Shown here: in pieces, positions 7,511-14,446 of the stretch | Layout of the letters: each line of letters begins with the position of its first letter | Numbering within the stretch: the stretch's first letter is position 1 | Source: Spirochaetaceae bacterium | Lineage (GTDB): Bacteria > Spirochaetota > Spirochaetia > SZUA-6 > Bin103 | Direction: 5' to 3' | Assembly: GCA_026710565.1 (NCBI GenBank) | Contig: JAPOQV010000372.1 | Coordinates: forward strand, 1-18,988 | DNA length: 18,988 nucleotides | Program-made: the position numbers and the translations under genes | Notes under the pieces: model-generated | What the model saw: only the letters and a program-made list of their open reading frames with translations | Told to the model about the DNA's origin: nothing | The model's database searches: none

Positions 7511-7846
7511 ATGGCGTTCGACACGTCGGTGCTCGACGCGGCGATCCGCCGCCGCCGTGATCGGCTGGGGCGGGAACGGGCCGCGCTCCTGGAGCGGGTG
7601 GCGAGCGCGCTTCGCGCGCAGGCAAGCACGCTCGGTGTCCGTCACGCCTTTGTCGTGGGTTCTCTGACGCGCGAGCACGGCTGGTCCGACGACTCGGACG
7701 TGGACGTGGCCATCCACGGAGGCGATCCGCTCGCGGTCATGCGTCTGGTCGAGGATGCCTCCGGGCGCGCGGTGGACGTGATCGACCTGGACCGTCATCC
7801 CCTGCCGGATCTGTTTCGGCGCAACGGAGTGCAGCTCGTTGGATGA
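7511..7846 (+). CDS. MNT-type nucleotidyltransferase (MntA-like antitoxin)
   Basis: A 111-residue minimal nucleotidyltransferase of the pol-beta superfamily. The core motif is GS at 50-51 followed by SDDSDVDVAIHG, giving metal-binding D63 and D65; the third aspartate is probably in RAVDVIDLD (D89 or D92). About 45 helical, Arg-rich residues precede the core. In characterised HEPN-MNT modules this protein is the antitoxin: it attaches AMP groups to a tyrosine of the HEPN RNase and silences it. The start at ATG 7511 is supported by GGAGGG 6 nt upstream. The 3' end overlaps the next gene by 8 nt, typical of translationally coupled toxin-antitoxin pairs. Function follows from family and partner and is not proven. 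Confidence 0.88.
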   Translation: MAFDTSVLDAAIRRRRDRLGRERAALLERVASALRAQASTLGVRHAFVVGSLTREHGWSDDSDVDVAIHGGDPLAVMRLVEDASGRAVDVIDLDRHPLPDLFRRNGVQLVG

Positions 7847-8303
7847 TCGACGTCTCGCGCTGCTGCGGCGTGACCTGCAGGATCAGTGGGAGATCATCGA
7901 CCGGGTGTTCGCGAAGATCGCGGACCGCAACGTCGGCGCTTCGCCATCGGCCGTGCAGGTGGAGGCCCTGGCCTACCAACTGCACAATCTCTATGGCGCC
8001 TGCGAGCAACTGTTCGAGCTGATCGCGCGGGCATTCGAGAACCAGATCGACGGCGCGACCTATCACGTCGATCTGCTGCGCCGCATGAAGGCGGAGATCA
8101 CCGGCGTCCGGCCTGCGCTCCTCACCGACGGGCTCGGCGGCCGCCTGAACGAGCTGCGCGGATTCCGCCACTTCTTTCGCCACGCGTACGACTCGGAGCT
8201 TCACTCCGAGCGGGTCACCGCGCTGGCGGCAACGGCGCTGGCGTTGCGTCCGGAGCTCCGGGACTCCTTGGACCGATTCATCGCCCTTCTGCAAGCCGGT
8301 TGA
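7839..8303 (+). CDS. HEPN-domain RNase toxin (HepT-like)
   Basis: A 154-residue, mostly helical protein in the HEPN/HepT class. The signature RX4HXY is exact: R110, H115 and Y117 in RHFFRHAY. R and H form the RNase active site, and the tyrosine is the residue AMPylated by the partner nucleotidyltransferase in studied systems. The start is TTG 7839, which overlaps the MNT stop; GGAG lies about 10 nt upstream, and no ATG or GTG in frame keeps the first helix. It is slightly longer than typical HepT proteins (about 130-150). It ends 155 nt before the solute-binding protein gene, which has its own promoter, so the cassette appears to be a self-contained two-gene unit. Confidence 0.82.
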   Translation: MDDRRLALLRRDLQDQWEIIDRVFAKIADRNVGASPSAVQVEALAYQLHNLYGACEQLFELIARAFENQIDGATYHVDLLRRMKAEITGVRPALLTDGLGGRLNELRGFRHFFRHAYDSELHSERVTALAATALALRPELRDSLDRFIALLQAG

Positions 8304-8351
8304 GTGACGACCCACCCACCCTGACTGAACTGCGTGAACTGAGCGAGCGTC

Positions 8352-8380
8352 TTGACGCGAACGCAGCATCCGGGTAACCT
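8352..8380 (+). promoter_or_regulatory. Putative promoter of the solute-binding protein gene
   Basis: A good -35 TTGACG (8352-8357), a 17-bp spacer and a -10-like TAACCT (8375-8380) predict a start near 8387 and a leader of about 72 nt to ATG 8459. The sequence TGAACTG occurs twice at 8326-8332 and 8335-8341, directly upstream of the -35 with 9-nt periodicity, and could be an activator half-site pair. Confidence 0.5.
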
Positions 8381-8458
8381 CACAAGATGCCCGGACGGCT
8401 CTTCGGGCCGATGGGCACAATCTCATATCAACCCACGTGTAGGGAGGTTCGCAGAACG

Positions 8459-10264
8459 ATGAGAAAACTGCTCATCTCGTTTCTTACCCTGGGCTTCGTC
8501 CTTGGATCCGCCTTTGTGGCGACCGCAGAAGGCTCGGAAGAGTCGATGGCGGAAGGTCCGATGGACATCAGCTTTCAGGGCCTCTTCGGCGACTCGGTCG
8601 TCGAAGGCAACTCGATCCAGGTGTTCCTGGAAGAGAAGTTCGACATCAAGATCACCGACTCCACCCTGGCACGCCGCCCGCAGGAGACGATGGACTTGAT
8701 GATCGGCGCCAACGAGCACCCGGACGCCATGTACTCCTGGACGAATCACGACCAGTGGTACGCCGCCGGTGCCTATCGCCCCATTCCGGTCGACATGATC
8801 CGTGAGCACGCGCCCAACTTGGCGCGCGACTGGGACACGATCGGTCCGGGCGCCTGGATGATGTCGGCGGTCCCCGGCGATGCGTCCGCCCTGCGCGGCA
8901 TCCCGCGCGGTTATGCGCACCAGGCCGGTGCCGGCGCAGCGGTCAACTTCCGCTACGACTGGCTGGGCATGGTCGGCGCACGCGAGGCGCTCGGCGTGTC
9001 CCAGGACATGGAGTCGAGCCCCGAGAGTCCGGAAGGCGTGCTCGACGGCAATCCCGGGTTTGACCCCGGTCACTGGTTCATCAGCTACAACACGCCGAAC
9101 ATCGTCGACGTGGAAGCGGCTCTGGAAGCGATCGTCGCGGCCGACCCGGTCGGCGGCGGCCGGACCATCGGCTACAGCGGCTGGCCCCGTGAAGGCAGGC
9201 CGTGTTACTGGTGGTCGTTCGGTGCGGTGTGCCAAGCCTACGGCGTCGCCTCGGAGTCATGGTGGGTTCATTCCGCCGCCGACGGCAGCGCGACGGTCCA
9301 CTACGGCTGGGACAACGTGAAGACCGCCCTGGAGACCCTGCAGCGCTGGTTTCAGAAGGGCATCCTGGACAGTGAGATCCCGGCATTCGACCGCCCCGCG
9401 TTCGATGACAAGGTCGGCGCAGGCCTGGTCGCGATGTACGGCCGCGGCGCCCAGGGATGCTGGAATACCCCGGAAGGTCCGGCCAATCCGAACGTCGGCT
9501 GTCTGGCCCGTCTCAACAACCCCGATTTTCAGGAGTTGCAGGTGCATGCGGTGACCGCTCCGGACGGGACCTACGGGCTCCGTCACGAGAACACGGCGCT
9601 GCCGCTGGGCGGCCCCGGCGAGTGGTTCGTGGTCCGCCATGACGTCTCCGATGAGAAGCTGGCCAAGATCCTGGAGCTCTTCGACTACACGACCGGCACC
9701 TGTGAGGGCTTGCTGCTTTCAGACTACGGAATCGAGGGCGTTCATTACAACGTCGAGGGTCCCGCAATCTGCACGGACGACGGGATCGAAGCTACCCGCG
9801 CCGGGGGCGTGGCGGTCCGCACCACAGCGGATTATGCAGCGCTCTATGCCGACGGCGTAGCCCACTATTTCGACAATAACGGGTTTTACACGCGGCTGTT
9901 CGGTTACGCGGGCAACACCCAGTGGGAGCCGCTCAAGACCTACAACACGTGGCGCGGTCCCGGCGGCGCCGGCACCACCCACCTGATCCGCATGTACAAG
10001 GAGGACGTGTTCAACGAGACCCAGCACAATGAGCTGCGCGCTCAGTACAAGGGTGCCCTGGACACGATCCACGGCGAGTTCATGTACAAGGCCATGACCA
10101 CCGACCTCGACATCGATGCCGAGTGGCCGAAGTACATCGAGCAGCTCAACGCTGCCGGCATGGCTGAGATCAACGCCGAGTTGAACAAGCTGCAGTACAC
10201 GGTCGCCGAGCTGAGCTCCGTCGGCGTGACCTGCGGCGAGTCCGGGTGCGTCGCTAACAAGTAG
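8459..10264 (+). CDS. Extracellular/periplasmic solute-binding protein of a carbohydrate-type ABC transporter
   Basis: A 601-residue binding protein of the large LplA/YtcQ-like class that partners LplB/YtcP permeases. Residues 1-23 are a Sec signal peptide (MRKLLISFLTLGFVLGSAFV, then ATA before the cut); there is no lipobox Cys, so the mature protein is probably free in a periplasm. Early mature sequence (DISFQGLFGD, then NSIQVFLEEKFDIKIT) is typical of this class. ATG 8459 is chosen because AGGGAGG lies about 11 nt upstream and it begins exactly at the signal peptide; an upstream in-frame ATG at 8387 would bury it. The mature protein carries eight cysteines (249, 258, 334, 348, 415, 438, 592, 597) in four near pairs, unusual for this family. 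The permeases are on the opposite strand, convergent. The substrate is unknown. Confidence 0.9.
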   Translation: MRKLLISFLTLGFVLGSAFVATAEGSEESMAEGPMDISFQGLFGDSVVEGNSIQVFLEEKFDIKITDSTLARRPQETMDLMIGANEHPDAMYSWTNHDQWYAAGAYRPIPVDMIREHAPNLARDWDTIGPGAWMMSAVPGDASALRGIPRGYAHQAGAGAAVNFRYDWLGMVGAREALGVSQDMESSPESPEGVLDGNPGFDPGHWFISYNTPNIVDVEAALEAIVAADPVGGGRTIGYSGWPREGRPCYWWSFGAVCQAYGVASESWWVHSAADGSATVHYGWDNVKTALETLQRWFQKGILDSEIPAFDRPAFDDKVGAGLVAMYGRGAQGCWNTPEGPANPNVGCLARLNNPDFQELQVHAVTAPDGTYGLRHENTALPLGGPGEWFVVRHDVSDEKLAKILELFDYTTGTCEGLLLSDYGIEGVHYNVEGPAICTDDGIEATRAGGVAVRTTADYAALYADGVAHYFDNNGFYTRLFGYAGNTQWEPLKTYNTWRGPGGAGTTHLIRMYKEDVFNETQHNELRAQYKGALDTIHGEFMYKAMTTDLDIDAEWPKYIEQLNAAGMAEINAELNKLQYTVAELSSVGVTCGESGCVANK

Positions 10265-10281
10265 ACGCAGGCATCCGGTAC

Positions 10282-10344
10282 GAGCAGCCGTCCTCTGGCT
10301 GTTCAGATCTGAGAAGGGACGGCCGTTATGGCCGTCCCTTCTTC
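10282..10344 (+). terminator. Tandem hairpins, probable terminator of the solute-binding protein gene
   Basis: The second hairpin is strong: 12 bp, GAAGGGACGGCC (10313-10324) pairing with GGCCGTCCCTTC (10330-10341) around a GTTAT loop, followed by TTC rather than a long T-run. A weaker first hairpin pairs GAGCAGCC (10282-10289) with GGCTGTTC (10297-10304), with one G-U pair. It may also stop read-through from the convergent permease operon. Confidence 0.7.
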
Positions 10345-10612
10345 AATGGGTGCGCCCGGCATGGGCTCTCGCCGGGAGGGGCGGCGTGCGCCGGGCTGGC
10401 CTGGCGACGTACCGATCGGCGATCGCCGGTTGCCGTTGTGAAGCAGCCACCCTGGACGGGATCGTCACCGTCGGGGTGCGCCGATGCCCAATCTCTCAGA
10501 GCGCTCGCCCTCTGCGGGTTGCAGCGGCGAACAGCCCCATATCGTGCCGCTGCGCGGCGGGAGTGTTTCCTGGAAGGAGGAGGTTCCCTTAGGGAGTAAA
10601 GACCTGCCGGGG
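10345..10612. other. Non-coding stretch between convergent solute-binding and permease genes
   Basis: About 270 nt with no convincing gene on either strand. It holds a 12-bp perfect palindrome CGGCGATCGCCG (10417-10428) and, next to the permease stop, a short TCCCT/AGGGA inverted repeat. I see no protein likeness and no terminator with a T-run for the minus-strand operon. Confidence 0.5.
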
Positions 10613-11536
10613 CTAGCCTTTCACCGATCCCAGCATGACGCCTTTGACGAAGTACTTCTGAATGAAGGGGTAGAACAGCACCACCGGGCCGATGGTAATC
10701 AGCGTGGTCGCGGCCTGGATCGACCGGTGCGGGATGCGCGCCCAGTCCGGCTCGATCCCCTGCGCGCGGAGCTCCTCCACCAGGCGCTGCATGGCATCGT
10801 CGGTCTGAAAGCCCTGCAGGCGCTGCACGATGTCGCGCAGCAGGAGCTGCAGGATGCGTTTGTCCTTGTCGGTGATGTAGATCAGCCCGTCGAACCACGC
10901 GTTCCAGTGGGCTACGACCGTCCACAGCGCGATGACGGCCAGCACCGGCCTCGACAAGGGGATGAAGATGCTGAACATGATGCGCCAGTAGCTGGCGCCG
11001 TCGATCACCGCGGAGTCCTCCATCGCCTGGTCGATGGTCATGATGAAGTTGCGCGTGATGATGATGTTGAACGCCGCGATCGCAGGGAGAACCACCAGGA
11101 CCCAGCGGGAGTTGATCATGCCCAGGTTCCGCACCAGCAGGTAGGTGGGAATGATGCCTCCCTGGAAGAACAGCGTGAAGACGAGCAGGAAGGTAATCAC
11201 CCCCCGCCCGGGCAGGTTGTGCTTGGAGAGCGCGTACGCGGCGCAGAAGGTGACGAACAGCGTCAACGTGGTGCCGAACACGACGCGGTGCAGCGTGTTC
11301 AGGTAGGCGGTCCCTACGGCGTTCTCCTTGAACACGAATGTCCACGCCTCAATACGCCACTCGTCGTTCCAGAGGTGCAGCCCGCGGCCCGGCAACGACA
11401 CCGGCGACGCCAGCGAGGTGGTGACGACGGTCCAGAACGGATACAGGATCGACAGCGCGAACAGTCCGAGGAACAGGTAGTTGGCGACGTCGAACGCGCG
11501 ACCGAGCGGCGTCACTCTGACCAATGGATTCGCCAC
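10613..11536 (-). CDS. Carbohydrate ABC transporter permease, YtcP-like (MalG position)
   Basis: A 307-residue inner-membrane permease with about six hydrophobic segments; the first is DVANYLFLGLFALSILYPFW and the family loop VSLPGRGLHLW follows. The EAA motif that contacts the ATPase is visible as MEDSAVIDGASYWRIMF, followed by IPLSRPVLAV. The C-terminal PFIQKYFVKGVMLGSVKG is characteristic of YtcP-type proteins and fits the usual length. GTG 11536 is the start: GGGAGA lies 5 nt upstream and it yields the family-like N-terminus VANPLVRVTPLGRAFD; the frame upstream of it is low-complexity and overlaps the preceding gene. The gene follows the LplB-like paralogue by 10 nt, so it is the last gene of a three-permease operon. 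It would import an oligosaccharide or similar compound delivered by a binding protein. No ATPase gene is present. Confidence 0.93.
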   Translation of the reverse strand: MANPLVRVTPLGRAFDVANYLFLGLFALSILYPFWTVVTTSLASPVSLPGRGLHLWNDEWRIEAWTFVFKENAVGTAYLNTLHRVVFGTTLTLFVTFCAAYALSKHNLPGRGVITFLLVFTLFFQGGIIPTYLLVRNLGMINSRWVLVVLPAIAAFNIIITRNFIMTIDQAMEDSAVIDGASYWRIMFSIFIPLSRPVLAVIALWTVVAHWNAWFDGLIYITDKDKRILQLLLRDIVQRLQGFQTDDAMQRLVEELRAQGIEPDWARIPHRSIQAATTLITIGPVVLFYPFIQKYFVKGVMLGSVKG

Positions 11537-11546
11537 GCGTATCTCC

Positions 11547-12572
11547 CTACCAGACCCCGTACTCGCTGTAGCGGCGCACGATCTGATTGGCGCCGACCAG
11601 GACGACCAGGCCGACCGCGTTCTGGAAGAGCTGCACGGCGGTGGCGTAGGAGTAGCGCGCCCCTTCAATGCCGGAGCGGTACACCAGCGTCTCGAACACG
11701 TCGATCACCTCGTAGACGTTGGAGTTGTACAGGTTGAAGATCGGGTCGAAGCCGAACTCCAGGATGTTGCCGACGCTGAGCAGGAACAGGATCGTGATCA
11801 CCGGCACCAGCGCCGGGATGGTGATGTGGATGACGTTCTGCCAGCGGTTGGTGCCGTCGATGGCCGCGCTCTCGTAGAGCTGGGGGTCCACCCCCGAGAG
11901 CGCCGCCAGAAAGACGATCGTTCCCCAGCCGACGCTCTGCCAGGTCGTGACGGCAATGATCAGGCCTCGAAACAGCTCCGGGGCGGTCAGCACCGGGAAC
12001 GGCTCCATCCCCACCTGCTCCATGAGGTAGGGGATCGCGCCGCTCTGCATCGACAGCAGCTCCCTGACGATGCCGCTCAGGACGATCCAGGAGAGGAAGT
12101 GCGGCAGGTAGCTGACCGACTGCACGGTGCGCTTGTAGGAGGTCACGCGCACCTCGTTGAGCAGCAGCGCCAGGATGATGGGCGCCGGGAAGGAGACGAT
12201 CGTCCGCAGGACGGCCAGGATCGCCGTGTTGCGCAGCACGCGCCAGAAGAACGGGTCGCCGAAGACCCAGTCGAACCACTTGAAGTTGTTCCACGTGCTG
12301 CCCAGGACGCCCTTGACGATGTTGTAGTCGACGAAGGCGATGCTGATCCCGTACATGGGGATGTACTTGAAGACGAACAGCAGCACCACCGCCGGCGCCA
12401 GCAGGACGTAGAAGTCCCGCATGCGCCACGCGCGCCGCACCGTCTGCTTGCGCAGGACCTGCTTGAGGAAGGCGGCGCGCTCCTCCTCGGTGGCGAAGCT
12501 GTCGTAGACGCCTACGCTCGGGGCGGGTGGGGTCGACGCCTGATCGCGTCGTTCGGTGGAGAGGTCAGCCAT
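11547..12572 (-). CDS. ABC transporter permease, LplB-like (second paralogue)
   Basis: A 341-residue membrane protein with a 60-residue polar N-terminal extension, then about six transmembrane segments from YVLLAPAVVLLFVFKYIPMY. The EAA loop is YESAAIDGTNRWQNVI followed by HITIPALVPV. It ends in NQIVRRYSEYGVW. LplB-type permeases pair with YtcP-type ones, here the next gene 10 nt downstream. It is closely similar along its whole core to the upstream paralogue (shared FVDYNIVKG, GSTWNNFKWF, SVSYLPHFLSW), so the two arose by duplication. ATG 12572 is preferred; TTG 12602 is an in-frame alternative adding ten residues. Neither has a clear ribosome-binding site. Its N-terminal extension contains FATEEERAAFLKQVLRKQ and is longer than in the sister protein. 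Confidence 0.92.
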   Translation of the reverse strand: MADLSTERRDQASTPPAPSVGVYDSFATEEERAAFLKQVLRKQTVRRAWRMRDFYVLLAPAVVLLFVFKYIPMYGISIAFVDYNIVKGVLGSTWNNFKWFDWVFGDPFFWRVLRNTAILAVLRTIVSFPAPIILALLLNEVRVTSYKRTVQSVSYLPHFLSWIVLSGIVRELLSMQSGAIPYLMEQVGMEPFPVLTAPELFRGLIIAVTTWQSVGWGTIVFLAALSGVDPQLYESAAIDGTNRWQNVIHITIPALVPVITILFLLSVGNILEFGFDPIFNLYNSNVYEVIDVFETLVYRSGIEGARYSYATAVQLFQNAVGLVVLVGANQIVRRYSEYGVW

Positions 12573-12593
12573 CGATCGTTCGGTGTCGCTTGG

Positions 12594-12617
12594 GGGTCGC
12601 AACGCCGGTGGCGACCC
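12594..12617 (-). repeat. Intercistronic inverted repeat between the two LplB-like genes
   Basis: GGGTCGC (12594-12600) and GCGACCC (12611-12617) can form a 7-bp stem with a 10-nt loop in the 77-nt gap between the paralogous permeases. There is no T-run, so it is more likely a processing/stability or attenuation element than a full terminator. It would cover the alternative TTG start at 12602. Confidence 0.4.
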
Positions 12618-12649
12618 TACCGTTTCGGGTGCTGCGCGTCAATGTCCGC

Positions 12650-13633
12650 CTACCAGATCGAGTACTCGTTGTAGCGGCGTACGATCTGGTTGGCCGCGAT
12701 CAGCAGCACGAACCCCACCACGTTCTGGAACAGGTTGATGGCGGTGGCGTAGGAGTACTTGGCGCCTTCGATGCCGGACCGGTAGACCAGCGTCTCGAAC
12801 ACGTCGGAGACCGATACCACCACGTCGTTGTACAGGTTGAAGATCTGATCCCATCCCTGTTCCAGGATGTTGCCGATCTGCAGCAGCAACAGGATCGTCA
12901 TGACCGGGATCAGGGCCGGCAGCGTGACGCGCAGCGCCGTCTGCATGCGGTTGGCGCCGTCGACGCTGGCGCTCTCGTACAGCTCGGGGTCGATCCCGGA
13001 CAGCGCGGCCAGGTAGATGATCGAACCCCAGCCGACGCCCTGCCATATGCCGGTCGCGACGAGCAGCGCCCGGAACGTCGGGATGTTGGTCAGAAAGCTG
13101 ACGGGCTCCAGCCCGGCGAGAGCCATGAGGTAGGGGACGGCGCCGGTCTGCATCGACAGCAGCTCCCTGACCAGGCCGCCCAGGACGACCCAGGAGAGGA
13201 AGTGCGGGAGGTAGCTGACCGACTGGACCGCTCGCTTGTAGGGGTCGTTCCGGACCTCGTTGAGCAGCAGCGCCAGGATGATCGGCGCCGGAAAGCCGAC
13301 CGCCAGGCGCAGCAGGCTGAGGATCACGGTGTTGCGCAGCACGCGCCAGAAGAAATAGTCGTTGAAGACCCAACTGAACCACTTGAAGTTGTTCCAGGTG
13401 CTGCCAAGGATGCCCTTGACGATGTTGTAGTCCACGAACGCGATGCCGACGCCGTACATGGGGACGTACTTGAAGACCATCAGCAGCGTCACCGCCGGGA
13501 CCAGCAGGGCGTAGAAAGGACGCATCCGCCACGCGCGCTCCAGGGCCTGCCGCCGGTCGAAGCGGCGCATCGCCTTCGGATCGGCCGCCGGCACTGCCTG
13601 TGTGGTCGATGACCGGGTGGGAGACTCGCGCAT
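12650..13633 (-). CDS. ABC transporter permease, LplB-like (first paralogue)
   Basis: A 327-residue permease, first gene of the minus-strand operon. About 36 polar residues precede the first membrane helix (YALLVPAVTLLMVFKYVPMY). The EAA loop is YESASVDGANRMQTAL followed by RVTLPALIPV, and the C-terminus is NQIVRRYNEYSIW. The length matches LplB family proteins. It differs from its neighbour mainly in the N-terminus and in the periplasmic-loop stretch before the EAA motif (GLEPVSFLTNIPTFRALLVA), the part most likely to affect partner or substrate preference. ATG 13633 is the start; a TTGACA/TAGCGT promoter lies immediately upstream. With one YtcP partner for two LplB proteins, either the transporter has alternative heterodimers or one copy is redundant. 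Confidence 0.93.
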   Translation of the reverse strand: MRESPTRSSTTQAVPAADPKAMRRFDRRQALERAWRMRPFYALLVPAVTLLMVFKYVPMYGVGIAFVDYNIVKGILGSTWNNFKWFSWVFNDYFFWRVLRNTVILSLLRLAVGFPAPIILALLLNEVRNDPYKRAVQSVSYLPHFLSWVVLGGLVRELLSMQTGAVPYLMALAGLEPVSFLTNIPTFRALLVATGIWQGVGWGSIIYLAALSGIDPELYESASVDGANRMQTALRVTLPALIPVMTILLLLQIGNILEQGWDQIFNLYNDVVVSVSDVFETLVYRSGIEGAKYSYATAINLFQNVVGFVLLIAANQIVRRYNEYSIW

Positions 13634-13660
13634 GCGGGAGAGGGTGTCTTGGCCCGGCGC

Positions 13661-13689
13661 ACGCTAGTGCGGACGGGAACGTGTGTCAA
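13661..13689 (-). promoter_or_regulatory. Putative promoter of the permease operon
   Basis: On the minus strand, a perfect -35 TTGACA (13689-13684), a 17-bp spacer and -10-like TAGCGT (13666-13661) place the start near 13654, about 20 nt before ATG 13633. It diverges from the AbrB-VapC promoter about 50 bp away. Confidence 0.6.
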
Positions 13690-13741
13690 ACGCATCGCCT
13701 CGTGCTCGTGCTGCGAAGGAGCAGAAGGAGCATCGACAGGT

Positions 13742-13769
13742 TTGCCAAATCAGTAGGAATGACTACGAT
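13742..13769 (+). promoter_or_regulatory. Putative promoter of the AbrB-VapC pair
   Basis: A -35 TTGCCA (13742-13747), 16-bp spacer and -10 TACGAT (13764-13769) end only 6 nt before ATG 13776. The transcript would start at or within a base or two of the start codon, so translation is probably leaderless. Confidence 0.55.
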
Positions 13770-13775
13770 CTGGGT

Positions 13776-13997
13776 ATGAAAGCTACCGTGTCCGAGAAGG
13801 GGCAGATCACCATACCGAAGGTACTGCGGGAGCGGCTGGGGATGAGACGGGGAACGGTGCTCGAAATGGAGGCCGTGGACGGCGCCCTGATGGCTCGCAA
13901 GCGGGAGCCGGAGGATGTGCTGGTCAAGTGGCGAGGCCGGGGCCGTCTGCCGGTGGGCGCTGACGTCGATGAGTACCTGAGGGTCATACGGGGATGA
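13776..13997 (+). CDS. AbrB/MazE-family antitoxin (VapB-like)
   Basis: A 73-residue swapped-hairpin AbrB DNA-binding protein. The whole domain is visible in the first 45 residues: ATVSEKGQITIPKVLRERLG, then MRRGTVLEMEAVDG and LMARKRE. The C-terminal 28 residues (VLVKWRGRGRLPVGADVDEY) form the toxin-neutralising tail. ATG 13776 gives the canonical family start MKATVSEKGQ; the frame continues upstream without family likeness. Its last four bases overlap the toxin start (ATGA at 13994-13997), so the pair is translationally coupled. Such antitoxins bind their own promoter, usually with the toxin, and repress it. Confidence 0.9.
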   Translation: MKATVSEKGQITIPKVLRERLGMRRGTVLEMEAVDGALMARKREPEDVLVKWRGRGRLPVGADVDEYLRVIRG

Positions 13998-14437
13998 CGA
14001 CCGCCGTCGACACGTCGGTGCTCCTGGACATGCTCGCCGATGACCGTCGTTTCGGGGAGGGAGCAGTGCAGGCGCTTCGGCGTGCACGGATCAAGGGCCG
14101 CTTGATCGTATGCGAGTGCGTCGTGGCGGAAGTTCGGCCGGCGCTTGGGTCGGAGTCCGAGTTGACGGAGTTACTGGACGATCTGGAGATCGTGTTGATA
14201 CCGGGAGACACCGAGAGCGCCTTGCTGGCCGGACGCCACTACGCGCGCTATCTCGGGCGCGGGGGTACGCGCGTCCGCGTCGTTCCCGACTTTCTCATCG
14301 GCGCTCATGCACAGGTACACGCCGAGCAACTGCTCGCTCGTGATCGAGGGTACCTCCGCGACTATTTCGCCAATCTGCGAGTGATCGATCCGTCAGGCGG
14401 TACGAACGGCGGTGACTGGCATCGATTGACCTCATGA
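13994..14437 (+). CDS. vapC: VapC-like PIN-domain toxin RNase
   Basis: A 147-residue PIN-domain protein. The acidic metal-binding residues are in order: D6 (AVDTSVLLD), E46 (VVAEV), D99 (VPDFLIGAHA) and D117 (LLARDRGYL). VapC toxins are Mg-dependent RNases that cut specific tRNA or rRNA sites and are held inactive by the cognate antitoxin encoded just upstream. The start ATG 13994 overlaps the antitoxin stop. The active site looks complete, so the toxin is probably functional. The 3' end is convergent with the helicase-associated gene, 9 nt between stops. A 15-residue Gly/Asn/Ser-rich tail follows the last strand. Confidence 0.92.
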   Translation: MTTAVDTSVLLDMLADDRRFGEGAVQALRRARIKGRLIVCECVVAEVRPALGSESELTELLDDLEIVLIPGDTESALLAGRHYARYLGRGGTRVRVVPDFLIGAHAQVHAEQLLARDRGYLRDYFANLRVIDPSGGTNGGDWHRLTS

Positions 14438-14446
14438 GCCTCAGCT

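Noticed and set aside
10417..10428. 12-bp palindrome CGGCGATCGCCG
   Set aside because: Such short GC-rich palindromes are common in this kind of DNA; no second copy or nearby promoter gives it a role.
11481..13612. Two long plus-strand frames opposite the permease genes
   Set aside because: Asp/Val/Gln/His-rich translations that mirror membrane-protein codons; no start signals or domains. Their resemblance to each other only reflects the permease duplication.
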